Shown here piece after piece: positions 10,911 through 23,712 of a DNA stretch of 64,000 nt. Location: contig NC_090283.1 of the NCBI RefSeq assembly GCF_037392515.1, forward strand, positions 17,307,001 through 17,371,000. The letters are read 5' to 3'. The notes beneath the pieces are model-generated. The model was not told the DNA's origin. It did not search any database and saw nothing but the letters and a program-made list of their open reading frames with translations. Position numbers and translations under genes: made by a program. The stretch's first letter is position 1. Each line of letters begins with the position of its first letter. This DNA comes from Haliotis asinina (lineage: Eukaryota; Mollusca; Gastropoda; Lepetellida; Haliotidae).

Positions 10911-12652
10911 TTTTCACCAATCACGTCTTACAAAAAGCATGGTTTACTAAAGATTAATTTTACCTCCGATCCTCACGAGAAGAACTCACTGGAAGGAAAT
11001 AATTTAATACCCAGTGTAGTGTCAGCACACACCAAGCACACTTAAAATCTGAATTTGTTAAGTTCATTGAATAGTATTTACATTGATAGGAGACGACGCT
11101 CATAATATCAATCACTGGTTTGCTTGGTCCAGACTACATTACTTACAGGCCACCGTGACACCGTGAGACCGTGACGTTTAAAAACAAACATACAGACACT
11201 TTCCGCTACTAAAGTTATTTAGAAACGTTGAGCCTTAATGAAACGTCAATAAGGGTTATAATGTATGTTCTCACAACGTCGCTAGCGATATTGACGAAGC
11301 AGTCACCGTGAAATAGAATCGATGAGGCAATTTTAAAGCATGCGATAAAACCGATCACACAATAGCGAGCAGTGTCTTTTTCAATTTTACATTTAACACT
11401 CATGATCAAAGGATCGCTTCCAAATACCCCAATTAGTACTACGTGATCATAAATGGAACTTCATGCGATTCACAAGAGGAGGAGACGAATTAAAGAGACA
11501 CTGGTGCGACTTTATTTGATATTTACGCATTGCCGTAACTAAAACTACTTTCACTTGGCTCTTATTTCACAGTAATGACCCTAACAGGACGGCACTGATA
11601 CCGCCGTAAGTAAGATTTTACCGTTAGATCAGATGAAGCGCACTGGCAGGTACTTGGTCGCATACAATGCCAGGATGACCGGAGCCAATTAGTGAATGGT
11701 TCTTTTCGTGATGGTAATATAATATTTAATATTTCATTTTATTTGCATTTCATCTGTGGCAGTATAATTGATAGGAGGTGTTTGAAATCCTTTTTCGAGA
11801 TTCTGTGACAAATATAAAGAGTAATAGCCTAATTACCTTGATGTATTTTGAAGTCAGGACCGGAAGGATTTGGGGAAATGATTGATATGTGTGACGTAAT
11901 CATTTAGTTCATTTTATCAAGGAGATATTTAATAAACGATTCAAACAATAATTCAAACGTGAATTGTGAATACGCGTTATTTACGACACGTTTAGTGGTG
12001 CCACACATGAACAAAATAAATCATACTTTTAAGTTTCATTTCTAAGTCAGAGAAGAACTGTGGAAATGTTTCATCCATAAATTGATGACGCTAAAATATT
12101 GTAAAAAGCAACTGTCGGATCATAGGCAAATACTTTTGTCCAGTCGGTAGAACTATTTAGTTGAAGGTGGAATGTATCATCATGCTGATAAAGTAGGTTT
12201 ACGGTTGTAATGTCATGAAACTGGTGCAATTTGAAGCTTGTACATTTCAGACAGAAATGAATTAAAATACTTCGTTTCAAAAGTTTAGACTCATGTAAAA
12301 CACTCACGCTATGTTATGTATATCTATATATGTGGTTACATCGTAGGCTGATGTCTCCACTAACTTGGGGTAACCATTTACAAACCTTATGCAGATGGAA
12401 TGCTTGAGGATCGCGCATCAAATTGCTAAAAAGCATGTGCAAATATCGTGCAGGTGAACAGTAGCGTTTTGGTGTAAATTTGTGTTCAGAATTCGCCATT
12501 TTGTACTGTTTTTTTATCATAGATTTAACTCGTGACAATAGTCGTTTCAATGTTACGAATTTGTTTTGCAATACATCATCTGGTAAACAGTTTTAAAAAG
12601 TAGGAAATAATTGTAAAAAAATGTAAAATCGAATTGAAACCAGTTGCCGGAA
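10911..12652. other. no gene seen
   Basis: Contains a doubtful SINE-B scrap at 11098-11160 (AATCACTGGTTTGCTTGGTC). Otherwise unrecognised AT-rich sequence. Confidence 0.45.
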
Positions 12653-13504
12653 CAACCTCGATATCTCCAGGCTATACGTTCCGATAAGTATCACTATACC
12701 CTGAATGCAACTACAGGTATAATTTTATTACCTCCCCTTGCTAGCTCCTCATTATCACAGTAACCAATCAGCTAAGTCGCTGTTACAACCGAGCTTGCCA
12801 GTGTCAACAAAGACAGCGGTCGGAGCTACGAAGGTTGTTCGCAGTGCGGCTCTGTGCCTTGGGGGGAATTATACAGACAAACTGACAGCACCGAAACTTT
12901 AACAAAATATATGCAGGAACTCTTTCTACCTGTGTCACAGAAGCTCTGTATTGTTTGTGTTGCCAAGTTTAGTCGGTTAGATAATGTAAAAAGCCAAAGT
13001 GAGTTGTGATTGGTACGCTCAACTTTCCAGCGTAGATACCTGATTGGATAAAAAGCCAGCCAAAGGAACTAATATATTCATCGAGGCGAGCCGTAGATTC
13101 GTAACTATTCGTCTCTTTCCGTGACCTACTAGAAGACTCGTCCCCCTTTCGTACACCATTATTGCCAAGAATCGTAGTAAACCAATCAAATCTCACGTAG
13201 TAAAACGTTTTCGAAACATGAAAATGGCGCATTGCTGGTTTTCACGAGTAAGTTACGAATGCCGTAGATACCATTCGTAACTATTCGTCTCTTTCCGTGA
13301 CTTACAAGATGCCATCTGGATTGCCTGAATGACACGAGTAGATACGAATGCCGTAGATACCATTCGTAACTATTCGTCTCTTTCCGTGACTTACAAGATG
13401 CCATCTAACTTGCCGGAATGACACGAGTAGTTACGAATGCCGTAGATGTTTCAATGGTATACTGGAGATTAATCGGAACGTACAACCTGGAGATCTCGAG
13501 GATG
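12653..13504 (+). mobile_element. MITE-1 copy 1, with a nested insertion
   Basis: Left terminal inverted repeat begins CAACCTCGATATCTCCAGGC. Right end finishes GGAGATCTCGAGGATG. The body matches the copies at 39010 and 46948. It is flanked by TTGCCGGAA on the left and TTGCCTGAA on the right, a 9-bp near-perfect target duplication. Long inverted repeats with 9-bp duplications are typical of Mutator-type elements, so I infer a non-autonomous Mutator-like origin. A foreign array at 13099-13438 interrupts the right inverted repeat. Confidence 0.85.
13090..13447. repeat. nested tandem array of small inverted-repeat units
   Basis: The 9-mer GCCGTAGAT, native to the MITE-1 end, recurs at 13090, 13261, 13350 and 13439. 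The last two spacings are both 89 bp. Between the 9-mers lie units that start TTCGTAACTATTCGTCTC and end ACGAGTAGTTACGAAT, which are inverted repeats of each other. This reads as a small element inserted with a 9-bp duplication and then multiplied in tandem. Confidence 0.75.
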
Positions 13505-14228
13505 TTGCCTGAAGTAAAAGAGACAAACGAACAAAATAGCAAATCAAAACAGAGAAACAAAAACGAAATGAAACAAAATAAACGATTAAAAAAACCCGAA
13601 AATATCAAAAAGAAAAAAACCCACCCCCACACAAAAATACCTCAACACATGATAATACGAAACAAAATAAAAAAAAAAAAAAAAAAAAACAGAGAAAAAA
13701 ACAAGAAGACTGAAACGTATGGTGACAGTCAAAATTGGGAATTTGCTTTGCTCTAAGACAGATAAGACGTTTTCTGTCAGAACTTGTATATATATATATA
13801 GATCGCGAGTAAGAACAGGCACTTGTCCTTTGGTTCTCACACATCAGCCGTAACATCTCCACTTTATCATTAACGTCATTCGGTCCTTAGATTCGCTCTG
13901 ACGGGCGGAGTGTATCAACCTACTTCAAACTCGTCTGTCACTCGACAGCAGAGATTCTTTCCTAACGAGTTTAGAAGGACGTATTTAAAGGTGAATTATC
14001 CATGGTAAACTTTCCAGAACAATTGCATGAGAATTGAAAGGTTAAAGCATACAATTCCACAGGCTTTAGAAATCGATCAGTGACGTGGAGAAATTATTCA
14101 GTAAAGACGAACCTGTTTGTAATTGAAAACCCGACGCTCCAAGTAGACAGAGAGCGAGAGATATTTATCCTAAGTGTGATTATGATGCAATTGTTACTTT
14201 CATCATGTAGAAGCAAAATCAGAGTTAG
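13505..14228. other. A-rich stretch, no gene
   Basis: 13510-13700 is strongly A-rich on the + strand and includes an A homopolymer near 13668-13689. The Lys/Asn-rich and Phe-rich frames here come from composition. A (TA)n run sits near 13789-13800. Confidence 0.5.
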
Positions 14229-14405
14229 TAGTGGCAGTAGTAGTAGTAAGACAAAATAGGAATATGCAGCTACTAATCATTAGTATTTTCATTATCGTAG
14301 TAGTAATAGTAGTAGTAGTAGTCTTAGTAGTAGTGGGGGCGGTGGTGGTGGTAGTAGTAACAGTACGTCGTCGTCGTCGTCGTCGTAATAGTAGTAGTAG
14401 TAGTA
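14229..14405. repeat. (TAG/GTC)n trinucleotide tract
   Basis: Interrupted GTA and TAG triplets with a short CGT run. Complementary in type to the 7.4-7.9 kb arrays. Confidence 0.9.
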
Positions 14406-14412
14406 AAATTAG

Positions 14413-14462
14413 TATATATAGCTGGAATATTGCAGAATGTGGCTTAAAACTAAACTCACAAA
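14413..14462 (+). mobile_element. SINE tail fragment
   Basis: ATATAGCTGGAATATTGCAG and CTTAAAACTAAACTCAC match the shared SINE-A/B tail. It is sandwiched between triplet arrays. Confidence 0.8.
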
Positions 14463-14473
14463 AATTAAATAGG

Positions 14474-14890
14474 TAGTAGTAATAATATTAGTAGCACTTG
14501 TAGTAATAGTGTTGGTAGTTGTGGTAGCACTAACAGTAGCAGTAACAGTTGTCGTAATAGTGTCAGTGTCAGTGGTAGTAATAGTAACAGCTGTAGTAAT
14601 AGTGTCAGTGTCAGTGTCAGTGGTAGTAATAGTAACAGCTGTAGTAATAGTGATAGTAGCAGTGGTAGTAATAGTAACAGCTGCAGTAATAGTGTCAGTA
14701 GCAGTAGTAGTAATAGTAACAGCTGTACTAATAGTGTTAGTAGCAGTGGTAGTAATAGTAACGGCTGTAGTAACAGTGTTAGTAGCAGTAGTAGTACTAG
14801 TAGTAATAAAGATAGCTGTAGTAGTGGTGGTGCTAGTAGAAGTACAGGTAGTTGTGGCGTAAGTAGTATTAGTATTAGTATTAGTAGTAT

Positions 14891-14926
<36 letters not shown>

Positions 14927-14935
14927 AGATCAGTA
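14474..14935. repeat. (TAG/CAG)n trinucleotide tract with higher-order units
   Basis: About 460 bp of TAG-based triplets. In the middle a unit of about 54-66 bp recurs (AGTAATAGTAACAGCTGTAG). The long open frames on both strands (Val-rich and Thr-rich) are artefacts. Confidence 0.93.
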
Positions 14936-16024
14936 AAATATACGAAAATGATATAGCGACTCTAATCATAACATTGAAAAGAACTGAGCTTCCCTAGGAG
15001 CGCACGGTAACGTTACGTTTTCACGAACAAGTTGAAGTATCCAGGGTAGGTAACTTATCCAAATGCATAACAACAGATATTTGCATATTGACGGATGAGC
15101 TATGGCCGATGCTGCAAGTTGTCCCTGAGTTAAGGGCCAACTGTGCATGCGCAAAAGATTCGTTGTGTTTCGGGTTATCTCTCGGGACATTACGTATTTT
15201 ATCAGTTCATTAGGAGCTATATCTGGGACAGTTAAACGTCAAAATGTGTTGACGGATTGCTCATCATAAAGTACACATTTTTTCTTCTTCCAAGAATTTC
15301 ATAACACTGACAATTGATGCCGTTATTTTATGCAATGAGGCAATGAAGAAAAAAGATATATGGGGAAATAATAAGATATGGTTCTAACCTCAACACGAGC
15401 CTTTTTGGAAATTGCAAAGGAAATAAATTGGTTTTAAGATACGCATTTTGAACCACCGTGAATTAATAGCCGGAAATTTCACCGATGTCACAAATACTGC
15501 TTAAATCTATACAGACTGACGATTATATTGCCGCGTCCTTGATTAAAGTCCACATCAGTTCCTGGAGATATTTCAACTTCTATTCAGGTGATCGCAGAGT
15601 CGAACTATAGGACTGGGGACCAGTGGATGGTTTTTCCACCCGGTTAGAAATAAATTTGTGAAATTGTTCCTATTTCACCTATTTATTCATCCAAATCAAG
15701 TTGACTCTGCTTTGACAGAATGATTCCCGTTGGGACTGTAGGTGGAATTAACTTTTAACACTTTCTTGTGGAGTAATTGGTTTAAACAAGACACGACCTT
15801 TCGGAGCAGCAGGGTCATGGGCGTTAAGTTAAATACTTGTTCTGAAAATAGATTTGAGTATATTTACGACATTAAAAACAGTTATTTGAACGGAACAAGC
15901 TGGATTTAAGTTTTGACACCGTTTGGACATGACACATGGATTTTAAAATACATTTTGTTGTGCGCTCCTGGCAGTGGTACATCTTCATCATTCGTTCACA
16001 CAACATGTGTAGGTTCGGGTTGGC
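14936..16024. other. no feature seen
   Basis: Single-copy-looking intronic sequence without recognised signals. Confidence 0.45.
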
Positions 16025-16190
16025 ACTGATCTTCGGTAACCCATACGTGTCGTAAATGGGATCGGGTGATCAGGCTCACTGACTTGATTGGCACATGTCA
16101 TCGTATCGATGCAATGGGCATCAATAACTGGACTTCCTGGTCCAGATTCGATTATTTAAAGGCCACCACCATATAGGTAGCATACTGTTG
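16025..16190 (+). mobile_element. SINE-B copy
   Basis: ATCTTCGGTAACCCATAC, GGGATCGGGTGATCAGGCTC, CACATGTCATCGTATCGATG and CCAGATTCGATTATTTAAAG. Degraded tail. Confidence 0.85.
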
Positions 16191-16550
16191 TTTTCAAACA
16201 ACAAACAAACATTCCTCAACTCACCGAAGTCACTGTATCAACGTACTTTCTGGGTCATCGCTGACGTCATTGTTTGGCGTCATGTACAGGCCAAATGACA
16301 GGGCTCCTGCAAAGGGGAAATAGCAATCCTTTTCGCTAACACGTGGTGCCATTACTGATTTTCAGTAGTCCATTCCTGCAGTTTCCACAGCTATTTTATC
16401 CTTCAGCTTAAGTGAATATTTTTCTGTGGATAATCTAAATTGCAATGACAATTAAAATTTCCATGATCTGATATCCGCGTTTCAGTCCACTCGTTCTATG
16501 TAGTACCCGCGTGTTGTTGTCATTAGGGTATCGGTGTCCCATTCTCCACC

Positions 16551-16767
16551 TGTGAAGATCCGGGTAAAACCCAAGGTTATCATCCCGACTGACGGGATCG
16601 GGTGGTGAGGCTCGCGAACGTGGTTGATACACGTCATCGTATCGCAGTTGCGCAGTTCGATGCTCATGCTGTTGATCACTGGATTGTCTGATCCAGACTC
16701 GATTTTTTACAGACCGTCGCCATATAGCTGGAATATTGCTAAGTGCGGCGTTAAACTCACTCACTAA
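16551..16767 (+). mobile_element. SINE-B copy, near full length
   Basis: Runs from GTGAAGATCCGGGTAAAACC through GACGGGATCGGGTGGTGAGG to the tail AGTGCGGCGTTAAACTCACT. Confidence 0.9.
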
Positions 16768-17192
16768 TAAGTCAGCCCCGCCTTAGGGATGTATTCTTCA
16801 AGTCATGCTGCTTTTCAAGGCATCTACTGGCAAAAAAGGACAAGCTGACCAACGACCTGCAAATTGACCCGTACTAATATCTATGAGTGCCGCTCTCTGT
16901 CACTTACCACTGAGAGCGAAGGGGCCCCAGGTTGTCTGCGATCACGTGTGGTGCGATGGGTGAATCGCGTGGCCTGTCTCAGCAAAGTGCTAATCGCGGT
17001 ATCAATTTCATCTTCATCCACTGCAAGTGCACTAGCCAACATCTGATCCTCCTTTCCCAAATCAAATAGGTTAGCTCACTATCGTGCACCACCATTACCG
17101 TGCGCTGGTGGGTTCGACGCCACAAACCAGAATTGTAACACGAGGTGCTTATCAATAATGATAATCATTATGAAGATAATGAGCTCGAGTGA
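16768..17192. other. no feature seen
   Basis: Nothing recognised between two SINE copies. Confidence 0.4.
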
Positions 17193-17350
17193 TTGAGTAT
17201 AGTTTTAAGTCGCTTTTAGGAACATTCCACCAATTTCACGGTGAGTACACCAGACATGGACTTCACACATTGTACCCATGTGGGGAATGGAACGCGGGTC
17301 TTCAGCGTGACGAAGGGACGCTTTCACCACTAGACAACCCCATCGCCTAC
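17193..17350 (-). mobile_element. SINE-A copy
   Basis: GGGGAATGGAACGCGGGTCT (box B complement), TTCAGCGTGACG and CACCACTAGACAACCCCATC (box A complement). Confidence 0.88.
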
Positions 17351-17378
17351 GACGACGAGGACAACGTCGATGGCGTTT

Positions 17379-17635
17379 GAGTGCGTTTAGTTTTACCCCG
17401 CACTCAGCAATATCCCAGCTATATGGCGGCGGTCTGTAAATAATCGAGTCTGGACCAGACAATCCAGTGATCAATAACATGAGCATCGATCTGTGCAATT
17501 GGGAACCGATGACATGTGTCAATCAAGACTCGAGCCTGACCACCCGATCCCGTTAGTCGCCATTTATGGCAAGCATAGTCGCCTTTTATGGCAAGCATGG
17601 GTTGCTGAAGGCCTATTTCACGGGACTTTCACGGG
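17379..17635 (-). mobile_element. SINE-B copy, near full length
   Basis: Reverse copy from TTTTACCCCGCACTCAGCAA through ACCACCCGATCCCGTTAGTC to a 5' part that repeats ATGGCAAGCAT twice. Confidence 0.9.
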
Positions 17636-17823
17636 TTGTTGTGAAGTTAATGTATGTGAAAATAACAAATATTTTTCGAATTACAATCAACTTCATTTTA
17701 CGCTGTGGATTAAGACTATGACCAAAGCCACGTATTTGATATAGTCATCGATATTATGTTCCTATTTAAAGCGTGCTTACTGACTCCGTCAAAGTGAGAG
17801 CAAACATTTGGTATCTTGATCGG
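17636..17823. other. no feature seen
   Basis: Short spacer between SINE copies. Confidence 0.4.
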
Positions 17824-17848
17824 TTATATATCCGAATTCGATATCATC

Positions 17849-18113
17849 CCGAGAAGGTCCAGGGTAGAATAGGCCTTCACCAACCCATGCTTGCCATAAA
17901 AGGCAACCCAGCTTGTCGTAAGAGGCGACTAACGGGATCGGGTGGTCAGGCTCGCTGACTTGGTTGACACATGTCATCGGTTCCCAATTGCGCAGATCGA
18001 TGCTCATGTTGTTGGTCACTGGATTGTCTGGTCCAGACTCGATTATTTACAGACCGCCACCATATAACTGGAATACTGCTGAGTGCGGTGTAAACCTAAA
18101 CGCACTCACTCAC
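17849..18113 (+). mobile_element. SINE-B, full length with target-site duplication
   Basis: The best copy in the window. It is flanked by a perfect 25-bp direct repeat beginning TTATATATCCGAATTC at 17824-17848 and 18114-18138. Near-identity continues a few bases further. The element spans about 265 bp, from AAGGTCCAGGGTAGAATAGG to the tail CACTCACTCAC. Long target-site duplications show LINE-type retrotransposition and mark it as a young insertion. Confidence 0.95.
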
Positions 18114-18144
18114 TTATATATCCGAATTCGATATCATCTCGAGA

Positions 18145-19231
18145 GCAGCCATGTCTTGTACTGTCAACTTTCAAGAAGGTGACGTTTGGCTGCGAAAAAA
18201 AAACTACATGAAAAAACAGCGAAGATTAATTCTTCCATGATGTCCAACTGTCCAACAAACACACTGACAAAAAATACACCACATTAAACAGAAACTAAAT
18301 ATAATATCAATCTTATATTACGTCTTGGACTCCGCAGACTGTGATTTCGATGTAAGTCACGCATGTCCTCGGGACGCTTATGGGTATTAAACTTAGAACC
18401 GGAGTGACGGCGGATGAAGACGTTATAAAGACTTGAAGATGCTACGTTCTGCCTCGGTAGCCAATTTTCATGCTTCATGCCTGTTTTGATTAATTTCTGT
18501 CTTTGAAGAGTGTTTGTGGCCTGTCCGCCTTCTCCTAATGCCCTGACACAAAGCGTTGAGATGCCATGTGAAGGGTTTGTCCTGGATTGGATTGTTGAAT
18601 GACGATTGTTGTTAATGACGCCAATGAGATGACTAGAACACGCCTGTTGAATCAGATCTTATCACATGTATGTCTGCATCTGTTTTTCCGAACCGTCCAT
18701 CTTCCAGTGTCTGTCCGTCTATCTGCATGTTTGACCGCCTGTTTATTACTGTCTGTCTGTCTGCCTTTCCGACAGTCTGTCTCTCCCTGTCTGCCCGTCT
18801 TTGTCTGGCTGTCTGCATCATGTGCTATACGAAGGACAGTGGCAACTGGCGTTTTCTGATCTTCGGCGTGAAGGTGACACAAGGATTATTTGCTGTGACT
18901 AGTATGAGTAGACTCAGTGCATGACAGGACAAGCCATATATAAAGCCACTCTTAGTCCAGTGAAACGTTCACTCTCGTCTTTAGTACGGTTATGTTGAAG
19001 TTAATTTATGAAAATGATTTCGTTCAGTCCAGTGATGGGCATCAAACTACTTCAGTAGGTGAGGCGGGCCAATGTCTTGTCCACAAGGCCGCTTGACCGC
19101 CATTGACGTTAAGTTTTCATCCATGCATTCATCCCTACCTACCTCCCTCCCTCCATCTAGCCATTCTTCCACTTTTCATCAAACCATAGATTTAGTTTGT
19201 ATAACATTTTACAAGATTTTCGAAATCATTG
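18145..19231. other. no gene; degenerate TCTG-rich stretch
   Basis: 18690-18825 is loosely repetitive (GTCTGTCTGTCTGCC). The remainder shows nothing recognisable. Confidence 0.45.
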
Positions 19232-19239
19232 CTCCTCCA

Positions 19240-19300
<61 letters not shown>

Positions 19301-19301
19301 C
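19232..19301. repeat. (CT)n(TA)n microsatellite
   Basis: About 45 bp of CT followed by about 22 bp of TA. Confidence 0.95.
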
Positions 19302-20092
19302 ACTGTGTTCTCCCCAAACCATTTGTATCGATCAACGCATTAAGCAATCTCCCTGTATCGATCAATATACATTATATATATCAGTAAGGTTTTAGTTAAT
19401 CATTCAAAGTCAACACAATGACCCTCAACCGAAGTATTTTGCAAGTTATACAGCCTCTTTGATGAGAGATATTTATTGCATAATCCTATCTTGCGCAGTC
19501 CCATTCAACATCTACAAAATCCCATTATGCCGTGAAAAAGGTTGTCGAGGAGGACCGTACTTCATAACTCACGCCTCTGTTGTCCGTTTTATTCCTCGGG
19601 AGTTCAACGATGGCGCTTTGCGTGATTAGGTTGTAGATTTGTATATAGCTTCATCATCCCCGAGGGGCGAACTGGATTGTCGGCATCACGATATTAAGCA
19701 AAGATGTCATCGCATGACCATATACAACGAGGCGGTAATCATATTGCACCATTAACACCATAAAATGGATTAGTACCAAGGAAGCTGGTTTTGAATTTGT
19801 TATGACAGTTTTTATGCTTCAGTTATCTGGCCAGTTCAACATCGCCATTTTCTGAGAACATATGGGGCTAGTTTTACGAAAAAACGTTTAGCTCTAAGGC
19901 CCACGTAAAAACCGATTAGACGAATCTAACAGAGATAAACATAGACCGGCCATGAATTGGTTCTTATAGCTTCGTTTCTCCACCTCGTGGCTGTTATTTA
20001 GTGGGCACTATCTAAACCAGCTCATGTCACAGAGGAATCTTAATCCAAAGAAATTTGTAACTGAAAGGCTGGACTGAAAATAATGACTGACT
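19302..20092. other. no feature seen
   Basis: No exon-like signal or repeat family recognised. Confidence 0.45.
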
Positions 20093-20310
20093 GGTTGTTG
20101 TTTAACACCGCCCTCAGCAATATTCCAGCTATATGGAGACGGTCTGTGAAATTAGTAATCAGATCTGGACCAGACAATCTAGTGATGAACTACATGAGCA
20201 TCGATCTACGCAAATGGGGTAGGTTGACATGTGGCTGACAAGTCATCGGTCCTGACCACCAGATTCTGTTAATCACCACTTAGCGTGGCTTGTCGAAGAT
20301 CTTCACGGAT
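20093..20310 (-). mobile_element. SINE-B copy
   Basis: TTTAACACCGCCCTCAGCAA, CTGGACCAGACAATCTAGTG, ATGAGCATCGATCTACGC and TCTTCACGGATC in reverse order. Confidence 0.88.
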
Positions 20311-20624
20311 CAGAAATCAAACAGATGAATGCCAAGAAAGGTAGTGTAGAATGAGACACTTATCGTACCTCTTTCTTGGTGCTAGTTTCAGTGATGACAT
20401 TGCCTTGGTCTGGTTTCACGAAGCAGTCTTAACTCGAAGACTATTGTAGTTCACAGACTAAACATGGTCTGGGTCTCATTCAGAGAAAGGATGAAGGTCA
20501 GTTTGGTTCGTGCACAAGTGTTGATGTTTCTTTGGATTATCCTTCCACCACACAAACAGATAATTATCTACCCTTTGGTTTCTATAGACTTGAAATGCTC
20601 TGTTATCCATTGTCCTGTCACGTG

Positions 20625-21070
20625 TAATGTGAGTGAGTGAGTGAGTGAGTGAGTGAGTGGAGTCCAATAACCTCGAATTAGCCGATTACCTATGATGACT
20701 ATCTGTCGACCTCGTATGTTCTGAAAACAGCTTTTATTGATCGCTTATATGTACTGAGAGTGAGTGAGTCAGTTGGATCAGTAATATTTTGAAGAAATAT
20801 TCAATAACCTTATCCTAGACAATTACCTACGATGAATATCTACCGATTACGTATGTTCAGATACCAGTACTAATTGATCTATCGATCTATCGCATATACT
20901 GTGAGTGAGTGAGTTAGATAAGTAATATTAAAAAAATAGTCAAAACTTCAACTTAGACAATTGATGACGATCTGTCGACCTCGTATGTTCTGATACCCGT
21001 ACGTACTGACCTATGACATATACTGTGAGTGAGTGGGATAGGTCATATTTTACATATGTTCAATAACCTA
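20625..21070. repeat. ~125-bp tandem repeat seeded with GAGT
   Basis: Three to four diverged units, each with a GTGAGTGAGTGAGT run, a variant of GTCAATAACCT, GATGACTATCTGTCGACC and TCGTATGTTCTGATACC. The GAGT runs start at about 20631, 20760, 20901 and 21026. Confidence 0.85.
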
Positions 21071-22086
21071 AACATACAGCACGCAAGTAGGCAATTAAAC
21101 ATGCCCCCAAAACGTGGCGAACAAATACTCCAACCAAAAGATCCTTGTCCACTTCAATATTTAACTTGAAAAACGTGGGTAATTGTACATTACAGATTTC
21201 CTAAAACAGACGGCTTCCCTGACGGGATAAACTGATTCATCACTTCCATCTTCACGAATACAATATCCGTTTAAAGTGTCCTTTTGAAATGCAAGGCAGG
21301 GAAAATAACCCAATTCATTGTGTTGGAGAACAAAGGGCACGGGCCTTACCAGCACGGACCAAGTGCTCTTTTCCTCATCTCAAGTGAATTCTCATTTCGT
21401 ATTCCTTTCCTGTTCTATCTTTTCAAACACTAAGTCTCTTTGTGTCAATGTCTGTCATACAGATACGTTGTTAGGGTCAGTCTTTATATTCACTCCCACG
21501 TTGAGCAAATATTTGTTCCTATTGATTTGTAACAAGCGTTTTTATTGTCTCCACCAATACGTTTGTTCCTAATAGGAAAAGTTCATCCGTAGAACGTCGG
21601 ATGGCACGGTCGATTTTATGCAAGTTCGATCTTAGACTTTCATTAACTCGATGCAATTCGTTACAAGGGAATATATTGTCATATTTGGTAATTTCGACCA
21701 TCCTCCTGTCTTGACTGGAAGTGCAGAACATAAAGAGGCAATGAGATCGTAGGGGGTGATGCAATGAAGATTCAGGATCGATAGACGTCAATCTCATGCC
21801 AATCCTTCTATCAATTGCATCATCGATCTAGACGTTTATACGTTTACATTAAATATCAACAATTTACACCAACTTTCCATGGGGACTTACAATGAAAGAA
21901 TATGAAAGGGGTATTCGATGGTGATGCATTTTAAATGGGTTTCATAGTTTGGTTTTAAAGGTTGTACCCTTTCTGTGACTGTTTTCAGGCTAGTAACGAA
22001 TATTATCACATTTGTATTTCGTAGCGCTTTGAGAACCCAAATACTGGTTGGATATAGCGCTACCTGATACTTGTTATTGGTCGCGT
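21071..22086. other. no feature seen
   Basis: Several short open frames, none with a recognisable domain or paired splice sites. Confidence 0.45.
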
Positions 22087-22230
22087 AAATGAGTATGGTT
22101 TTACGCCGCTTTTAGCAATATTCCATCTATATCATGGCATGGGACACCAGAAATGAGCTTCACACCCGTGTGGGGTATCGAACCCGTGTCCTTGGCGTGA
22201 CGAACCACTTGGCTATCCTGCCGCCCTTCA
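22087..22230 (-). mobile_element. SINE-A copy
   Basis: GGTTTTACGCCGCTTTTAGC, GGGGTATCGAACCCGTGTCC and TTGGCTATCCTGCCGCCC. A stretch of the tRNA-like head is deleted. Confidence 0.87.
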
Positions 22231-23712
22231 TTTTTATTGTTATTTTTATTACCAAGTCAAATTCAGTTCTCAAATGCTTATTTTGCCAAGCTGTCTATCT
22301 ACGTACGTAAAATCAAGTAAATAATACATAAATGTTCTTGTTAGGTTGCAAGATATCTATAAACATTTCAACTGACAATCCATTCAACAACCTTACCAAT
22401 ACCAATCTGCCTATCATTTACCTGCGCATCAAAGATGCAGTACCACAGCTAGTTTCTGTGTGATCAACCACCTGTGAATCAAACCAACCAATACTTAGTC
22501 CAAGACAATCCATCCAATCCACCATTTACCTCAGTGACCATTAAGCTATCAATCCAATAATACAATCTATTTACGCAACCAAGCACAATCCTGAGCCAAG
22601 TACTCATTTGTTCTACCACCGAATGTTCCAATAAAAAATGTCTCTCACATTCGTGATATATTAACATGCACCAGAAAAAATGCTGACTGCATATGCATGT
22701 AAACATGCAGCATTACATATGAAAATATACTTTGACTTTCGAAATTCCTGGTAAGATTACTGGTAAAAAGTTGAACGATTTCATCTCCAACGCTATTTCA
22801 CTTTCAAAAGTTCCCAGATTTCAATACGTACAGAGTGATCATAAAGTCTTTTGAAATAAATTGCTAAAAAACAAGAGGAGAAAAACTTGCAGGAAGCCCC
22901 ATATCAGCCGTAGAAGAAGTAAATCCATGAGATTCCAAGTAATGCAGTAAATGACTGCTCTCGTCCATTTCCTCTCTTGTGAAGTGCCATGCATTTCATC
23001 CCCTTCGCACAGATCGCGAATCCGATACCGTTGTTGACGAAGTACCCCCCCTACTTGGCCATAGTAGAAAGCGGGCTGTCATCGTGCGATGAATTTAAGA
23101 GTCATTACTATCATCGATGGAACTTTCCAATACTCCTCTTGTGACAGCCTGCTCTACACACAAGTGATGATTTATTTACTGAAGGAAATTCGCAGCTGAA
23201 GAAATGAAAGCGATGTAGGTGGCTTGCGACCTCCTCAGAGACATATAAGCTGAATTAGCAATCGGGAGATATTTTCTACCTTTTTCAGAAGCATTAAGCA
23301 CCGAAATGCATCATGCTGAAAAACTCGTTATTATATTTCGAAGCACTTACGCAAATCATTCGTGAGAAGCATTTTTAATGATTAAAAATATGATATTAGT
23401 TTTGGACGTTAATTGACATTCAAAGGCTCTTGGTATCTTGGAGCTTCAGTGTCTTCCCTTTCAGAAGTAACGTCAAAGCTGTGTGCTTCTGAGGTCATGT
23501 GACACATAACGAGGTACGCAGCTTCAGGGCTGTTTAGAAGTTGTACCGGTCAAGATAGTATTGACACATCAAGCTTGACAGGGTATGATGACTCTTCAGC
23601 AAGGACTCCATGTCCATGTCCATATATTTATTTCTAGGAATTGTCAATCTGACTAGGCATCATTATTCATTGTGACTTGTCAACACCATACTGCTTGTGG
23701 GTTTCAAAGAAG
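22231..23712. other. no feature seen
   Basis: AT-rich intronic sequence. CCATGTCCATGTCCATA near 23608 is a trivial local repeat. Confidence 0.45.

Noticed and set aside
13418..13756. Lys/Asn-rich frame
   Set aside because: A-rich DNA with a homopolymer; part overlaps the MITE.
14409..14969. 186-codon Thr-rich minus-strand frame and its Val-rich plus-strand mirror
   Set aside because: TAG-type triplet array; no non-repeat coding portion.
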